Origin: an uncultured Eisenbergiella sp. | GTDB taxonomy: Bacteria; Bacillota; Clostridia; Lachnospirales; Lachnospiraceae | Direction of reading: 5' to 3' | Length of the DNA: 64,000 nucleotides | NCBI GenBank assembly: GCA_947627215.1 | Contig: CANQVD010000002.1 | Span: forward strand, 62,001-126,000 | Shown here: piece after piece, positions 14,797 to 24,393 of the stretch | Position numbering within the stretch: position 1 is the first letter of the stretch | Layout of the letters: each line of letters starts with the position of its first letter | The notes under the pieces: generated by a model | Database searches by the model: none | What the model was told of the DNA's origin: nothing | The model's input: the letters and a program-made list of their open reading frames with translations, nothing else | Made by a program: the position numbers and the translations under genes

Positions 14797-16188
14797 TCAG
14801 CCGCCCAGCTCCTTACAGGTCTGGCGGATCAGGACCGCGGCGATGACAAAGGTCAGCAGATCGGAAACGGGCATGGAGAACAGAACGCCGTCCAGCCCCA
14901 GGAACAGGGGCAAAAGGAGCGCGAACCCGACGCCGAACACGATCTCACGGACCATGGAGAGCAGCGTGGACGCGGCGGCCTTTCCCATGGCCTGCAGGAA
15001 AATAAAGCAGGCCTTGTTGATGCAGGCGAAGACGATCATGCACAGGTATATGCGGAAGGCCCGCAGCGCGAAAGCGGTATAATACGGGCTTTCGTTTGAG
15101 GCCCCGAAGACGGCGATGAGCTGTCCGGGAAAGCATTCGACGATGAGAAAAGCGATGGCGCCGACGGCGGCTTCCGCGGCCAGCAGCCGGAAAAACAGCT
15201 CCTTCACGCGGCCTTTCAGGCCTGCGCCCATGTTGTAGCCGGCGATGGGGATGCACCCGGCGGCCATGCCGACGACGACGGAGATCACGATCTGGAAAAA
15301 TTTCATCACGATGCCCACCACGGCCATGGGGATCTGCGCGTACTGCTCCCGGCCGAAAACGGGGTCCAGCGCGCCGTATTTGCGGATCATGTTGTTGATG
15401 GCTGCCATGGAGGCGACCAGGGAGATCTGGGACAGAAGGCTCGTGACGCCCAGCGTCAGGGTTTTTCGGATGACTGCGCCGTTCGGACGAAAATCGCCGG
15501 GCCGCGGCCGGATCAGCTTCATGCGAAACAGATAGAACAGCGCCAGCCCCGCCGTGACGATCTGGCCGATCACCGTGGCGACGGCCGCGCCCATCATCCC
15601 CCAGCGGAACAGAAAGATAAAGACGGGATCGAGAATGATGTTGGTCAGGGCTCCGAGCAGTGTGGAGACCATGGCGAATTTTGGGGAGCTGTCCGCCCGG
15701 ATCACGGGATTCAGCGCCTGCCCGAACATGTAAAAGGGAATGCCGAGCGTGATCCAGAAAAAGTATTCTTCGGAATAGCGGAAGGTTTCGGCGTTGACCG
15801 TTCCGCCGAACATGGTGAGCAGCGGCGCGGAAAAGAGAAGATAAACCGCGCAGAGGAGCACGCCGCTGACGACGGTGAGGACGACGGCGTTCCCGACGCT
15901 CTTTCTGGCGTTTGCCGCCTTTTTCATGCCCAGGTTCAGGCTGACGAAAGCACAGCAGCCGTCTCCGATCATGACCGCGATCGCCAGGGCGATCACGGTC
16001 AGCGGAAAGACCACCGTATTGGCCGCGTTTCCGTAGGAGCCCAGGTAGCCGGCGTTGGCGATGAAGATCTGGTCCACGATATTGTACAGCGCGCCGACCA
16101 GGAGTGAAATGATGCAGGGAACCGCATACTGCCGCATGAGCGTTCCGATGCGTTCGTTCCCCAAAAACCGGTTTGTTTCTGTTTCCAT
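14797..16188 (-). CDS. MATE-family efflux transporter
   Basis: 463 residues from ATG 16188 (METETNRFLGNERIG), preceded by aaagga; a longer in-frame extension lacks a ribosome-binding site. About twelve hydrophobic helices in two homologous bundles. Family patterns include PCIISLLVGALYNIVDQIFI near the start and GAAVATVIGQ and GCIPIAGYNMGAG in the middle and second half. MATE proteins export drugs or metabolites against Na+ or H+ entry. Closest in style to the MepA-like clostridial branch. Substrate unknown. Confidence 0.88.
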   Translation of the reverse strand: METETNRFLGNERIGTLMRQYAVPCIISLLVGALYNIVDQIFIANAGYLGSYGNAANTVVFPLTVIALAIAVMIGDGCCAFVSLNLGMKKAANARKSVGNAVVLTVVSGVLLCAVYLLFSAPLLTMFGGTVNAETFRYSEEYFFWITLGIPFYMFGQALNPVIRADSSPKFAMVSTLLGALTNIILDPVFIFLFRWGMMGAAVATVIGQIVTAGLALFYLFRMKLIRPRPGDFRPNGAVIRKTLTLGVTSLLSQISLVASMAAINNMIRKYGALDPVFGREQYAQIPMAVVGIVMKFFQIVISVVVGMAAGCIPIAGYNMGAGLKGRVKELFFRLLAAEAAVGAIAFLIVECFPGQLIAVFGASNESPYYTAFALRAFRIYLCMIVFACINKACFIFLQAMGKAAASTLLSMVREIVFGVGFALLLPLFLGLDGVLFSMPVSDLLTFVIAAVLIRQTCKELGG

Positions 16189-16273
16189 TTTCTTTTTTCC
16201 TTTCTGCACAAAAACAGCGTGCGCTCCGACGCCTGCTGGATTTACGCCGATGAGCCACACGCTTTACGGTCTC

Positions 16274-16303
16274 ATTGTAGCGGAAACGCCCGGCTTCTGT
16301 CAA
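16274..16303 (-). promoter_or_regulatory. Promoter of the MATE gene
   Basis: On the minus strand: exact TTGACA (16303-16298), 18-bp spacer, TACAAT (16279-16274). Leader to ATG 16188 is about 80 nt. Confidence 0.75.
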
Positions 16304-16504
16304 AGGTGATTTTTTACAAAAAAACAGGTCAAAATAGTGTGCTTTCCGCACTTTACACCGGATGCGGATTCGTGGTACGATAATGGAAATATGACAGTTT
16401 TCCGAACAGCTCGACACGGACCGGACAGACGGTGCTTTTTTTATGGGAAAACAGCCGTAAGGCGATTTTGCCGCGCCGACGGGCGCGCAAGATCCTCCGG
16501 GGAC

Positions 16505-16531
16505 GCCGGCCGGGATGGCAAAATGCCGGGA
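16505..16531 (+). repeat. Interspersed intergenic repeat, copy 2
   Basis: 27 bases matching the element at 8511-8538 at 26 of 28 aligned positions, including the identical 15-base 3' part GGCAAAATGCCGGGA. Located about 45 bases before the symporter start. Confidence 0.55.
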
Positions 16532-16575
16532 CATGACGGAGCCGCGCGGGAAACGGATCGCGAGGGATGAGAGAT

Positions 16576-17949
16576 ATGAAGCTGACATGGAAAGAAAAAG
16601 GCTCCTACGGCTTGGGAGCGGTGGGCAAGGATATGGTCTATATGCTGTCCGCCAGCTACATTTTGTATTATTATCAGGACGTTCTGGGGGTCAGCGCCAT
16701 CGCCATGGGCGTGATCCTGATGGCAGCGCGGGTGTTCGATGCCTTTAATGACCCGATCATGGGCATCATCGTGGCCAAGACCCGCACGAAGTGGGGAAAG
16801 TTCCGGCCCTGGCTGCTGATCGGGACGGTGCTGAACGCGGTCATTCTGTATTTCATGTTCGCCGCGCCGCCCGCGCTGGACGGCAGCGGGCTGGTGGCCT
16901 ACGCCGCCGCCACCTATGTGCTGTGGGGCGTCACCTATACGATGATGGATATTCCCTTCTGGTCCATGATCCCGGCGTTCACCGAGGGCGGAAAGGAGCG
17001 GGAGAATCTGTCCACGCTGGCCCGTTCCTGTGCGGGCGTGGGCTCCGCGCTGGTTACCATCATCACCATGTGGTGTGTCTATGCGCTGGGGCAGGGCGAT
17101 GAGAGGAGCGGCTTCGCCCGGTTTGCCCTGATCCTGGCGGTGCTGTTCGTGGCCTTCATCCTGATCACCTGCGTCAGCATCCGGGAGAAATCCACGGTGA
17201 ACGTGGAATCCCCTACGGTGGGGCAGATGTTCCGCTCTCTGCTGCAGAACGATCAGGCCATGACGGTGGTGGTCAGCATCGTGCTGATCAACTGTTCCCT
17301 TTACATCACCTCCAATCTGGTCATTTATTTTTTCAAATACGATTTCGGCGGGGAGGCCTGGTACAACAGCTATACGCTGTTCAACACCTTCGGCGGCGGC
17401 ATTCAGATCCTGTCCATGATGCTCCTGTTCCCGCTGGTGCGCCGGTTCCTGAACGCCATTCAGGTTTTCTATCTGAGCTTCGGGCTGGCGATCCTGGGTT
17501 ATGCCGTGCTGCTGGGGCTCATGCTGTTCAATGTGACCAGCATTTTCGCGCTGTTCGTGCCCGCGTTTCTCATCTTCGCGGCCTTCGGGATGCTGACCGT
17601 GCTGACCACGGTGTTCCTGGCCAATACGGTGGACTATGGGCAGTGGAAGAACAACCGCCGGGATGAGAGCGTGATCTTCTCCATGCAGACCTTCGTGGTG
17701 AAGCTGGCCTCCGGCGTGGCGGCGCTGATCGCTTCGGTCTGCCTGTCCGTCACCAGCTTGAGCAGCGATACCTCGGAGACGTCCCAGGCGGCTCAGGCCG
17801 CGCTGTCCTCCGTGATGGGACTGCGCCTGACCATGACGGTGCTGCCCATCTTCGGGCTGCTGCTGGCGGTCTGGTATTTCCACAGGAAATATATTCTCAC
17901 CGAGGAAAAGGTGGAGGAGATCGCGGGCGCGATCCGGGAACAGGCGTGA
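16576..17949 (+). CDS. Glycoside-pentoside-hexuronide (GPH) family sugar:cation symporter
   Basis: 457 residues from ATG 16576 (MKLTWKEKGSYGLGAVGKD); ATG 16567 is possible but sits directly on its purine tract. GPH hallmarks are present: GAVGKDMVY at the start, ARVFDAFNDPIMG in helix 2 and the cytoplasmic loop TKWGKFRPWLL, and twelve hydrophobic helices follow. GPH carriers import glycosides, pentosides or hexuronides with Na+ or H+. The sugar is not readable. The next gene starts 26 bases later with its own ribosome-binding site and may be cotranscribed. Confidence 0.88.
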   Translation: MKLTWKEKGSYGLGAVGKDMVYMLSASYILYYYQDVLGVSAIAMGVILMAARVFDAFNDPIMGIIVAKTRTKWGKFRPWLLIGTVLNAVILYFMFAAPPALDGSGLVAYAAATYVLWGVTYTMMDIPFWSMIPAFTEGGKERENLSTLARSCAGVGSALVTIITMWCVYALGQGDERSGFARFALILAVLFVAFILITCVSIREKSTVNVESPTVGQMFRSLLQNDQAMTVVVSIVLINCSLYITSNLVIYFFKYDFGGEAWYNSYTLFNTFGGGIQILSMMLLFPLVRRFLNAIQVFYLSFGLAILGYAVLLGLMLFNVTSIFALFVPAFLIFAAFGMLTVLTTVFLANTVDYGQWKNNRRDESVIFSMQTFVVKLASGVAALIASVCLSVTSLSSDTSETSQAAQAALSSVMGLRLTMTVLPIFGLLLAVWYFHRKYILTEEKVEEIAGAIREQA

Positions 17950-17975
17950 GGCATGCGGCAAAGGAGGTACAGAGG

Positions 17976-18632
17976 ATGGGAACGGGAAGGCAGTTGTCCC
18001 GATACGTGCCCGATTATACGGTGTTCGATCTGGAGACGACGGGGATCAACCCGATGCGGGACGAGATCGTTGAGATTTCGGCGATAAAGGTGCGAAACGG
18101 AAAAGCGGCGGACACGTTTTCCACGCTGGTCAGGCCCGGACGGCCCATGCCGCCCGCCGCCAGCGCGGTAAACGGGATCACGGATGAAATGCTGGCCGGT
18201 GCGCCGGACATCCGGGAGGCGCTTCCGCAGTTCCTGGCGTTTGCGGGAGAGGACGTGCTGGTGGGGCACAATATCGCCGCTTTTGATCTGCAGTTTCTCA
18301 GCCGGGCCGCGGCCGGGCTGGACAAAGGCCCGCTGTCAAACGATTATGTGGATACGCTGCCCATGGCGCGCAGACGCCTGCCGCAGTTGTCCCGCTACCG
18401 GCTGGTGGATCTGGCGGCGTATCTGAAGATCGGCACGGACGGCGCGCATCGGGCGCTCAACGACTGTGTGATGAATCAGAAATGCTATGAGGCGTTGGGG
18501 AAGCTGCCGGAGGGCGAGCCGGCGGCCGTCTGTCCGCGCTGCGGCGGGGAGCTGATCAGGCGGCAGGGAAAGTTCGGCGCGTTCTGGGGCTGCGGCAATT
18601 ATCCCAGGTGCCGCTATACGCGAAACGCCTGA
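17976..18632 (+). CDS. DnaQ-like 3'-5' exonuclease with C-terminal topoisomerase-type zinc finger
   Basis: 218 residues from ATG 17976, 7 bases after aaggaggt. DEDDh exonuclease motifs: FDLETTG (Asp18, Glu20), GHNIAAFD, and HRALNDC with the general-base His and last Asp. This is the epsilon-type proofreading fold, as a stand-alone enzyme rather than as part of PolC. The C-terminal 35 residues form a four-cysteine ribbon (CPRCGG...CGNYPRC) of the kind found at the end of topoisomerase I, expected to bind single-stranded nucleic acid. A repair or RNA/DNA-end trimming role is inference. Confidence 0.82.
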   Translation: MGTGRQLSRYVPDYTVFDLETTGINPMRDEIVEISAIKVRNGKAADTFSTLVRPGRPMPPAASAVNGITDEMLAGAPDIREALPQFLAFAGEDVLVGHNIAAFDLQFLSRAAAGLDKGPLSNDYVDTLPMARRRLPQLSRYRLVDLAAYLKIGTDGAHRALNDCVMNQKCYEALGKLPEGEPAAVCPRCGGELIRRQGKFGAFWGCGNYPRCRYTRNA

Positions 18633-18714
18633 AATCCGATCCTGTTTGTCGGAGCGGTGCCGCAGAGCCTGCGGCCGGCGAAGCAGGGGTTTTTGAACAG
18701 AAGAAGGTGTGATC

Positions 18715-20085
18715 TTGGCAGTCAATGAAAAGGCAGAGCTGTTTGAGCGGATGCCGATCCCGCGGGCGGTAGCGAAGCTGACCGTGCCGACGATTCTGAG
18801 TTCGCTGGTGATGGTGCTGTACAACCTGGCGGATACTTATTTTGTGGGAATGCTGAACGATCCGGTGCAGAACGCGGCGGTAACGCTGGCTGCGCCGGTT
18901 CTTCTGGCTTTTAACGCGGTAAACAATCTGTTCGGCGTGGGGACCTCCAGCATGATGAGTCGGGCGCTGGGCAGAAAGGATTACGATACCGTGCAGGAGA
19001 GCTCGGCGTTCGGGTTTTACTGCGCGCTGCTTAGCGGTCTGCTGTTTTCCGCGGCCTGCGCCCTGTTCTTTACGCCGCTGCTGGCGCTTCTGGGCGCGGA
19101 GCCCGCGACGGAGGCGGCCACGGGGGCCTATATGCGCTGGACGGTCCTGTGCGGGGCCGCTCCCGCGATCCTGAATGTGGTGATGGCCTACATGGTGCGT
19201 TCGGAGGGCGCTTCCCTCCACGCCAGCATCGGCACCATGAGCGGCTGTATCCTGAACATGCTTCTGGATCCGGTCTTCATTTTGCCCTGGGGGCTGGGCA
19301 TGGGCGCCGCGGGCGCGGGACTCGCCACGTTTCTGTCCAACTGCGCGGCCTGCGGGTATTTTTTTGTGCTCCTGTATGTCAAACGGAAAAACACCTTTGT
19401 CTGCATCGATCCGAGGCGGTTTTCCTTTCGCGGACATATCGTGCTGGGCGTCTGCGGCGTGGGCGTGCCCGCGTCCATCCAGAATCTGCTGAATGTGACA
19501 GGTATGACGATCCTGAACAATTTCACCGCCGGATACGGGGCGGATGCGGTGGCTGCCATGGGCATCGCCCAGAAGATCAATATGGTCCCCATGCAGATCG
19601 CGCTGGGGTTTTCCCAGGGCATCATGCCGTTAGTGAGCTACAATTATTCCAGCGGGAACAGAAAGCGCATGAAGGATACGGTCCTGTTCGCCATGCGGCT
19701 GATGCTGCCGGTGACGCTGTTTGTCTGCATCTGCTATTATGTGGGCGCGGGCGGTATCATCCGGGCGTTCATGGAGCACGACGGCATCATCGCCTACGGG
19801 ACCAGATTCCTGCGGGCCTTTTGTCTGGAGCAGCCGCTTCTGTTTCTGGATTTCCTGGCGGTGGGCGTGTTTCAGGCGCTGGGAATGGGCAAAAATGCGC
19901 TGGTTTTTGCCATCATGCGCAAGATCGTGCTGGAGATCCCGGCGATCTTCGTGTTCAACGCGCTGTTTCCGCTGTATGGTCTGGCCTATGCGCAGCCCTT
20001 CGCGGAGCTGGTGCTGGCCGTTATCGCGCTGTTCATGCTGAAACGGATCTTTGACGGCAAGGCAGGAGAGAGGAGGATCACGTGA
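18715..20085 (+). CDS. MATE-family efflux transporter
   Basis: About 456 residues. I prefer TTG 18715 (LAVNEKAELF), about 6 bases after gaaggtg; GTG 18709 lies too close to that site. Twelve predicted helices, with family patterns VPTILSSLVMVLYNLADTYF, GTSSMMSRALGRKD and GVGVPASIQNLLNVTGM. It differs clearly from the MATE protein at 14797-16188. Its stop overlaps the start of the following ABC exporter gene by 4 bases, so the three genes to 23713 look like one multidrug or metabolite export operon. Confidence 0.87.
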   Translation: MAVNEKAELFERMPIPRAVAKLTVPTILSSLVMVLYNLADTYFVGMLNDPVQNAAVTLAAPVLLAFNAVNNLFGVGTSSMMSRALGRKDYDTVQESSAFGFYCALLSGLLFSAACALFFTPLLALLGAEPATEAATGAYMRWTVLCGAAPAILNVVMAYMVRSEGASLHASIGTMSGCILNMLLDPVFILPWGLGMGAAGAGLATFLSNCAACGYFFVLLYVKRKNTFVCIDPRRFSFRGHIVLGVCGVGVPASIQNLLNVTGMTILNNFTAGYGADAVAAMGIAQKINMVPMQIALGFSQGIMPLVSYNYSSGNRKRMKDTVLFAMRLMLPVTLFVCICYYVGAGGIIRAFMEHDGIIAYGTRFLRAFCLEQPLLFLDFLAVGVFQALGMGKNALVFAIMRKIVLEIPAIFVFNALFPLYGLAYAQPFAELVLAVIALFMLKRIFDGKAGERRIT

Positions 20086-21956
20086 AGGAGATCATCGCGC
20101 GGTATGTCCGCCCTTATTTTCCCAGAATGGGCTTCGGCTTCGTCATCAAGTTCATCGGTACGGTCATGGACCTGTGCATCCCCTATATTCTGGCCCACAT
20201 CATCGACGTGGTGATCCCGAAGGAGGACCGGGGGCTGGTGCTCTGGTGGGGTGCGGGAATGCTGGTCTGTTCCGTGCTGGCGGTCACGTTCAATATCATC
20301 GCCAACCGCATGGCATCCCGCGTAGCCAGTTGGGTGACGAGGAAGCTGCGCCACGATCTGTTTGAAAAGATCATGTATCTGTCCAACCGGAGCATGGATG
20401 CCTTTACCAAACCTTCGCTGATCTCTCGTATGACCTCCGATACCTATGAGATCCAGCAGACGGTGGCCAGGATCCAGCGGCTGGGCGTGCGCGCGCCGAT
20501 CCTGCTGATCGGCGGCATTTTTGTGACGTTCACGCTGGATTGGGCCATGGCCATGGTGCTGGTGGCGCTGCTGCCGCTTTTGGGTGCGCTGTCCGTGTTC
20601 GTCTCCAAAAAGGGGATCCCCATTTATGCGAAGCTGCAGGAAACGGCGGACCGCATGGTGCGGGCGGTGCGGGAGGATATCGCCGGCATCCGCGTCATCA
20701 AGGCACTCTCCAAGACAGAATATGAAAAGGAAAAATTCCGCCGGGTCAACGCGGAAGTGGTAGACCGGGAGAGAACGGCCGGTATGGTCATGGCGGTGAT
20801 GAATCCGTCTCTGAACATTTTTCTGAACATGGGTCTGGTGTGCGTGATCCTCACCGGCGCTTACCGCGTGAACGCAGGGCTCAGCGAGGTGGGAAAGATT
20901 CTGGCTTTCACCACCTATTTCACGCTGATCCTGAACGCCATGATGTCCATATCCAAGATGTTTTCCATGATCTCCAGGTCCATCGCCTCCGGCGGGCGTA
21001 TCTGGAAGGTGCTGGACGCCGGAGAGGATATGGAGATTCTGCTTTCGGAGGCCCCGGCCGGGGAAGAAGCGGGAAAGACCGCGTCCGCGGAGGGAACGTT
21101 GTCCGCAGAAGGGACAGCAAAACAGTCAGAGAGCGTGTCCGCAGCGGCATGCCCGTCCGGCAAACCCATGATCGTCTTCGACCATGTGACTTTTTCTTAT
21201 TATAAGGGTTTAAAGCCCAGCGTGGAAAACTTAAGCTTCACGATCCGCAGGGGGGAGACGCTGGGCATCATCGGAGAGATCGGCTCCGGAAAATCCACCG
21301 TCATCAACCTGCTGATGCGCATGTACGATGCGGATGAGGGGCGGATCCTGGTGGACGGACGGGATGTCCGCAGTTATCGGCCGGAGGAGCTGAAGGCGAA
21401 GTTCGGCGTGGTGTTTCAGAACGACATGATCTTTGAGGACACCATCGCGGAAAATGTGTCGCTGGGCCGGGAGCTTACGCCGGAGCAGGTGCAGGAGGCG
21501 CTGCTGTATGCCCAGGCCGCGGAGTTCGTGAAGGACCGCAGTCAGGAGGCGGAAAATGCCCTGAACATCCGGGGCGCGAATTTGAGCGGCGGGCAGAAGC
21601 AGCGGGTGCTCATCGCCCGGGCTCTGGCCATGCGGCCAGACATCCTGATTCTGGACGATTCCTCCAGCGCGCTGGACTATAAGACGGACGCCAGGCTGCG
21701 GCAGGGACTCCGGGAGCATTTCGCGGATACCACGCTGGTGATTATCGCCCAGCGCGTCAGTTCCATCCGCCACGCGGAGCACATTCTGGTGCTGGAGGAC
21801 GGGGCGGCCATCGGATACGGCACCCATGAGGAGCTGATGGAGAGCTGCGAGACTTACCGGGAGATCAGCCGTTCCCAGATGGGAGAGCTGGAGGAGTACG
21901 CCGAAGAGGAAAGCGGCGCGGCGAATCCGCAGAGCGGAAAGGAGGCGGAGGCATGA
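20082..21956 (+). CDS. ABC exporter half-transporter, degenerate-site subunit
   Basis: 624 residues, GTG start overlapping the MATE stop (GTGA), with aggagg 5 bases upstream. An N-terminal membrane domain (about 310 residues, six helices) is followed by an Ala/Glu/Ser-rich linker near 325-365, then the nucleotide-binding domain. Walker A is GEIGSGKST, the signature NLSGGQKQR is intact, but Walker B reads ILILDDSSSALD (Asp in place of the catalytic Glu) and the H-loop is IIAQRVSS (Gln for His). This is the pattern of the non-hydrolysing subunit in heterodimeric exporters such as TM287/288. Partner is the next gene. Confidence 0.88.
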   Translation: MKEIIARYVRPYFPRMGFGFVIKFIGTVMDLCIPYILAHIIDVVIPKEDRGLVLWWGAGMLVCSVLAVTFNIIANRMASRVASWVTRKLRHDLFEKIMYLSNRSMDAFTKPSLISRMTSDTYEIQQTVARIQRLGVRAPILLIGGIFVTFTLDWAMAMVLVALLPLLGALSVFVSKKGIPIYAKLQETADRMVRAVREDIAGIRVIKALSKTEYEKEKFRRVNAEVVDRERTAGMVMAVMNPSLNIFLNMGLVCVILTGAYRVNAGLSEVGKILAFTTYFTLILNAMMSISKMFSMISRSIASGGRIWKVLDAGEDMEILLSEAPAGEEAGKTASAEGTLSAEGTAKQSESVSAAACPSGKPMIVFDHVTFSYYKGLKPSVENLSFTIRRGETLGIIGEIGSGKSTVINLLMRMYDADEGRILVDGRDVRSYRPEELKAKFGVVFQNDMIFEDTIAENVSLGRELTPEQVQEALLYAQAAEFVKDRSQEAENALNIRGANLSGGQKQRVLIARALAMRPDILILDDSSSALDYKTDARLRQGLREHFADTTLVIIAQRVSSIRHAEHILVLEDGAAIGYGTHEELMESCETYREISRSQMGELEEYAEEESGAANPQSGKEAEA

Positions 21957-23713
21957 GCGCGGAAACAGGAAAGAAACGGTTCTCCAGGCGCACTCTGCTC
22001 CGGCTGGGGCAATATCTGTTCTATGAAAAGTGGCTGCTTTCGCTGGCGCTGGCCTGTACCTTCGGCAGCAATCTGTTCGCCCTCATCGGACCCAGACTCA
22101 CCGGCTACGCCATCGGCGCCATCGAGCCGGGGAAGGGCGCGGTGGATTTTTCCAGGGTGTTCTATTACGCGGGCTGGATGGCGGTGTTCTATCTGGTGTC
22201 CGCCGTCATGTCCTACGGCCTGCAGGTTTTGATGATCACCATCAGCCGCCGGGTGGTGTACCGGATGCGGCAGGATCTGTTTGAAAAGCTGCTGCGTCTG
22301 CCGGTGGGATATTTTGACATTCACCAGACCGGCGATATCATCAGCCGCATTTCCTATGATATCGACACGGTGAATGCCTCTCTGTCCAACGATCTGGTAC
22401 AGCTTCTGACCACGGTGATCACGGTGGTGGGCTCGCTGGCCATGATGATCGCCATTTCTCCCAGGCTGGTGCTGGTATTCGCCTTTACGGTGCCGCTTTC
22501 CGTCTGCCTGACGAAGTTCCTCACCGGGAAAACCCGGCCGCTGTTCCGGGCCCGGTCGGCCAAGCTGGGCGAGCTGAACGGCTTCGTGGAGGAGATGATC
22601 ACCGGGCAGAAGAGCCTGAAGGCCTACGGCAGGGAGGAATATACCATTGACCGCTGCGACGTGAAAAACGACGCGGCGGCGCAGGCCTTTTACCGGGCGG
22701 AATATTACGGGAGCATCGTAGGCCCCTGTGTGAATTTCGTCAACAACCTGTCTCTGTCCCTGACGGGGGTGTTCGGCGCGCTGCTGTATCTGGCCCACAG
22801 CATGAGCATCGGGGATATTTCCTCCTTCGTGCTGTATTCCCGCAAATTTTCCGGCCCCATCAATGAGGCCGCCAATATCATCAGCGAGCTGCAGTCGGCG
22901 CTGGCCGCGGCGGAGCGGGTGTTCACGCTGATGGATGAAACGGAGGAGCTTCCGGATGCGGAAGACGCCGTAAATCTGGAACGGGCGGAGGGAAAAGTGG
23001 AGGTATCCCATGTGCGATTCGGCTATCTGCCGGGACAGACCGTTATCCACGATCTGAGCTTTACCGCCGATCCGGGGCGGCTCATCGCCATTGTGGGGCA
23101 TACGGGAGCGGGGAAGACTACGCTGATCAATCTGCTGATGCGCTTTTATGATCCCCAGGCGGGAAAGGTCCTGGTGGACGGAACGGACTGCAGGCAGATC
23201 ACCCGAAAGAGTCTGCGGGGCGCATACGCCATGGTGCTGCAGGATACCTGGCTTTTTCACGGGACCGTGTATGAAAATCTGGCTTACGGAAAGGAAGAGG
23301 CCACGCGGGAGGAAGTGGAAAAGGCGGCCAGGGCCGCCCACATTCATTCCTTCATCATGCGCCTGCCGCAGGGATATGATACCGTCCTGACGGATGAGGG
23401 AACCAATATTTCCAAGGGACAGAAGCAGCTTCTGACCATCGCCCGGGCCATGCTTCTGGATGCCCGGATGCTGATTTTGGACGAGGCCACCTCCAACGTG
23501 GATACGCGGACAGAGATCCGCATTCAGAAGGCCATGCGCAATCTGATGAAGGATAAGACCTGTTTCGTCATCGCGCACCGCCTGTCCACGATCCGGAACG
23601 CGGATCTGATCCTGGTGGTGGACGGCGGAGAAGTGGTGGAGCAGGGCACGCACCGGGAGCTGATGCGCAAAAACGGCGCGTACCGGCAGCTCTACGAGGC
23701 GCAGTTCGAGTGA
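21953..23713 (+). CDS. ABC exporter half-transporter, catalytic-site subunit
   Basis: 586 residues, ATG overlapping the previous stop (ATGA). Six-helix membrane domain, then nucleotide-binding domain with Walker A VGHTGAGKTT, Walker B LILDEATSNVD with catalytic Glu, and H-loop VIAHRLST. Its own signature is degenerate (NISKGQKQL instead of LSGGQ). Together the two subunits would build one consensus ATP site (Walker motifs here, signature from the upstream partner) and one degenerate site. Substrate unknown; lipid or drug export is typical of the family. Confidence 0.9.
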   Translation: MSAETGKKRFSRRTLLRLGQYLFYEKWLLSLALACTFGSNLFALIGPRLTGYAIGAIEPGKGAVDFSRVFYYAGWMAVFYLVSAVMSYGLQVLMITISRRVVYRMRQDLFEKLLRLPVGYFDIHQTGDIISRISYDIDTVNASLSNDLVQLLTTVITVVGSLAMMIAISPRLVLVFAFTVPLSVCLTKFLTGKTRPLFRARSAKLGELNGFVEEMITGQKSLKAYGREEYTIDRCDVKNDAAAQAFYRAEYYGSIVGPCVNFVNNLSLSLTGVFGALLYLAHSMSIGDISSFVLYSRKFSGPINEAANIISELQSALAAAERVFTLMDETEELPDAEDAVNLERAEGKVEVSHVRFGYLPGQTVIHDLSFTADPGRLIAIVGHTGAGKTTLINLLMRFYDPQAGKVLVDGTDCRQITRKSLRGAYAMVLQDTWLFHGTVYENLAYGKEEATREEVEKAARAAHIHSFIMRLPQGYDTVLTDEGTNISKGQKQLLTIARAMLLDARMLILDEATSNVDTRTEIRIQKAMRNLMKDKTCFVIAHRLSTIRNADLILVVDGGEVVEQGTHRELMRKNGAYRQLYEAQFE

Positions 23714-23813
23714 GGCTGAGGCGTACCGCCCCGCGCGGCCTTTTCGGCACGGGGCCAAACGCTGCATCCGCGCTCGGTTCATGGCCTGCCTGGCCGGTGT
23801 GGGGCTGCCGCGG

Positions 23814-24356
23814 CTACATCCGCACGCGGTCGCTTTCCAGGTTCCACCAGACGACGCTTCCCTGCGACAGGGTTTTCTGTACGTCGATGAGGCGTTGGTT
23901 TTCAGAGCCGCGGAAGGAAAGGCTGATGTTTTTCTGCGACAGGATGAATTCGCCGTCCACCAGCACGTCGATGAGGGAGAGCATTTCGTCCGTGCACTCG
24001 CAGCGCGCGCGGCTGGGGGAGAGCAGATCGGTCTCCAGCGTGTAGCCGGTGTAGGCCCAGATGTTTTTGGCCGGCAGTTCGGCGCGCACCCTGCGCAGCA
24101 GAGGCAGCAGGGCCCGCTGGTTGTCCGGCTCGAAGGGTTCGCCGCCCAGCAGCGTCAGGCCGTCCACATAGTCCGGCGCCAGGGCCTCCATCAGCTCCTG
24201 CACCGTGGTCCCGTCAAAGGGCTTCCCGTAAGAGAAGCTCCAGGTCTCCGGCTGGAAGCAGCCCTCGCAGTGATGGGTGCAGCCGGAAACGAAAAGGGTC
24301 ACGCGAACGCCCTCGCCGTTGGCGATGTCGCATTTTTTGATTTCTCCGTAGTTCAT
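23814..24356 (-). CDS. nrdG: Anaerobic ribonucleoside-triphosphate reductase activating protein
   Basis: 180 residues from ATG 24356, with cggagg about 10 bases upstream; a longer in-frame extension is rejected for lack of a start site. Radical-SAM cysteines CTHHCEGC (Cys26, Cys30, Cys33) bind the 4Fe-4S cluster that cleaves S-adenosylmethionine to make the glycyl radical on NrdD. LLGGEPFEP is the SAM-contacting GGE motif. It follows nrdD on the same strand, separated by 133 bases containing a strong terminator-like hairpin. Confidence 0.95.
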   Translation of the reverse strand: MNYGEIKKCDIANGEGVRVTLFVSGCTHHCEGCFQPETWSFSYGKPFDGTTVQELMEALAPDYVDGLTLLGGEPFEPDNQRALLPLLRRVRAELPAKNIWAYTGYTLETDLLSPSRARCECTDEMLSLIDVLVDGEFILSQKNISLSFRGSENQRLIDVQKTLSQGSVVWWNLESDRVRM

Positions 24357-24393
24357 GAACAGGTTTTCCTCCGTGAAAATAGGAATGGGAGTG

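Larger units (their letters stand above)
16189..16575. other. Divergent intergenic region between MATE and GPH symporter genes
   Basis: 387 bases. It holds the MATE promoter on the minus strand. For the plus-strand symporter a weaker candidate is TTTACA (16352-16357), 18-bp spacer, TACGAT (16376-16381). The repeat element at 16505-16531 lies in the symporter leader. No credible gene is seen. Confidence 0.5.

Noticed and set aside
18659-18675. Hairpin GCCGCA/TGCGGC as terminator before the second MATE gene
   Set aside because: Short stem, T-run begins more than 12 bases later, and the genes seem to form a unit.
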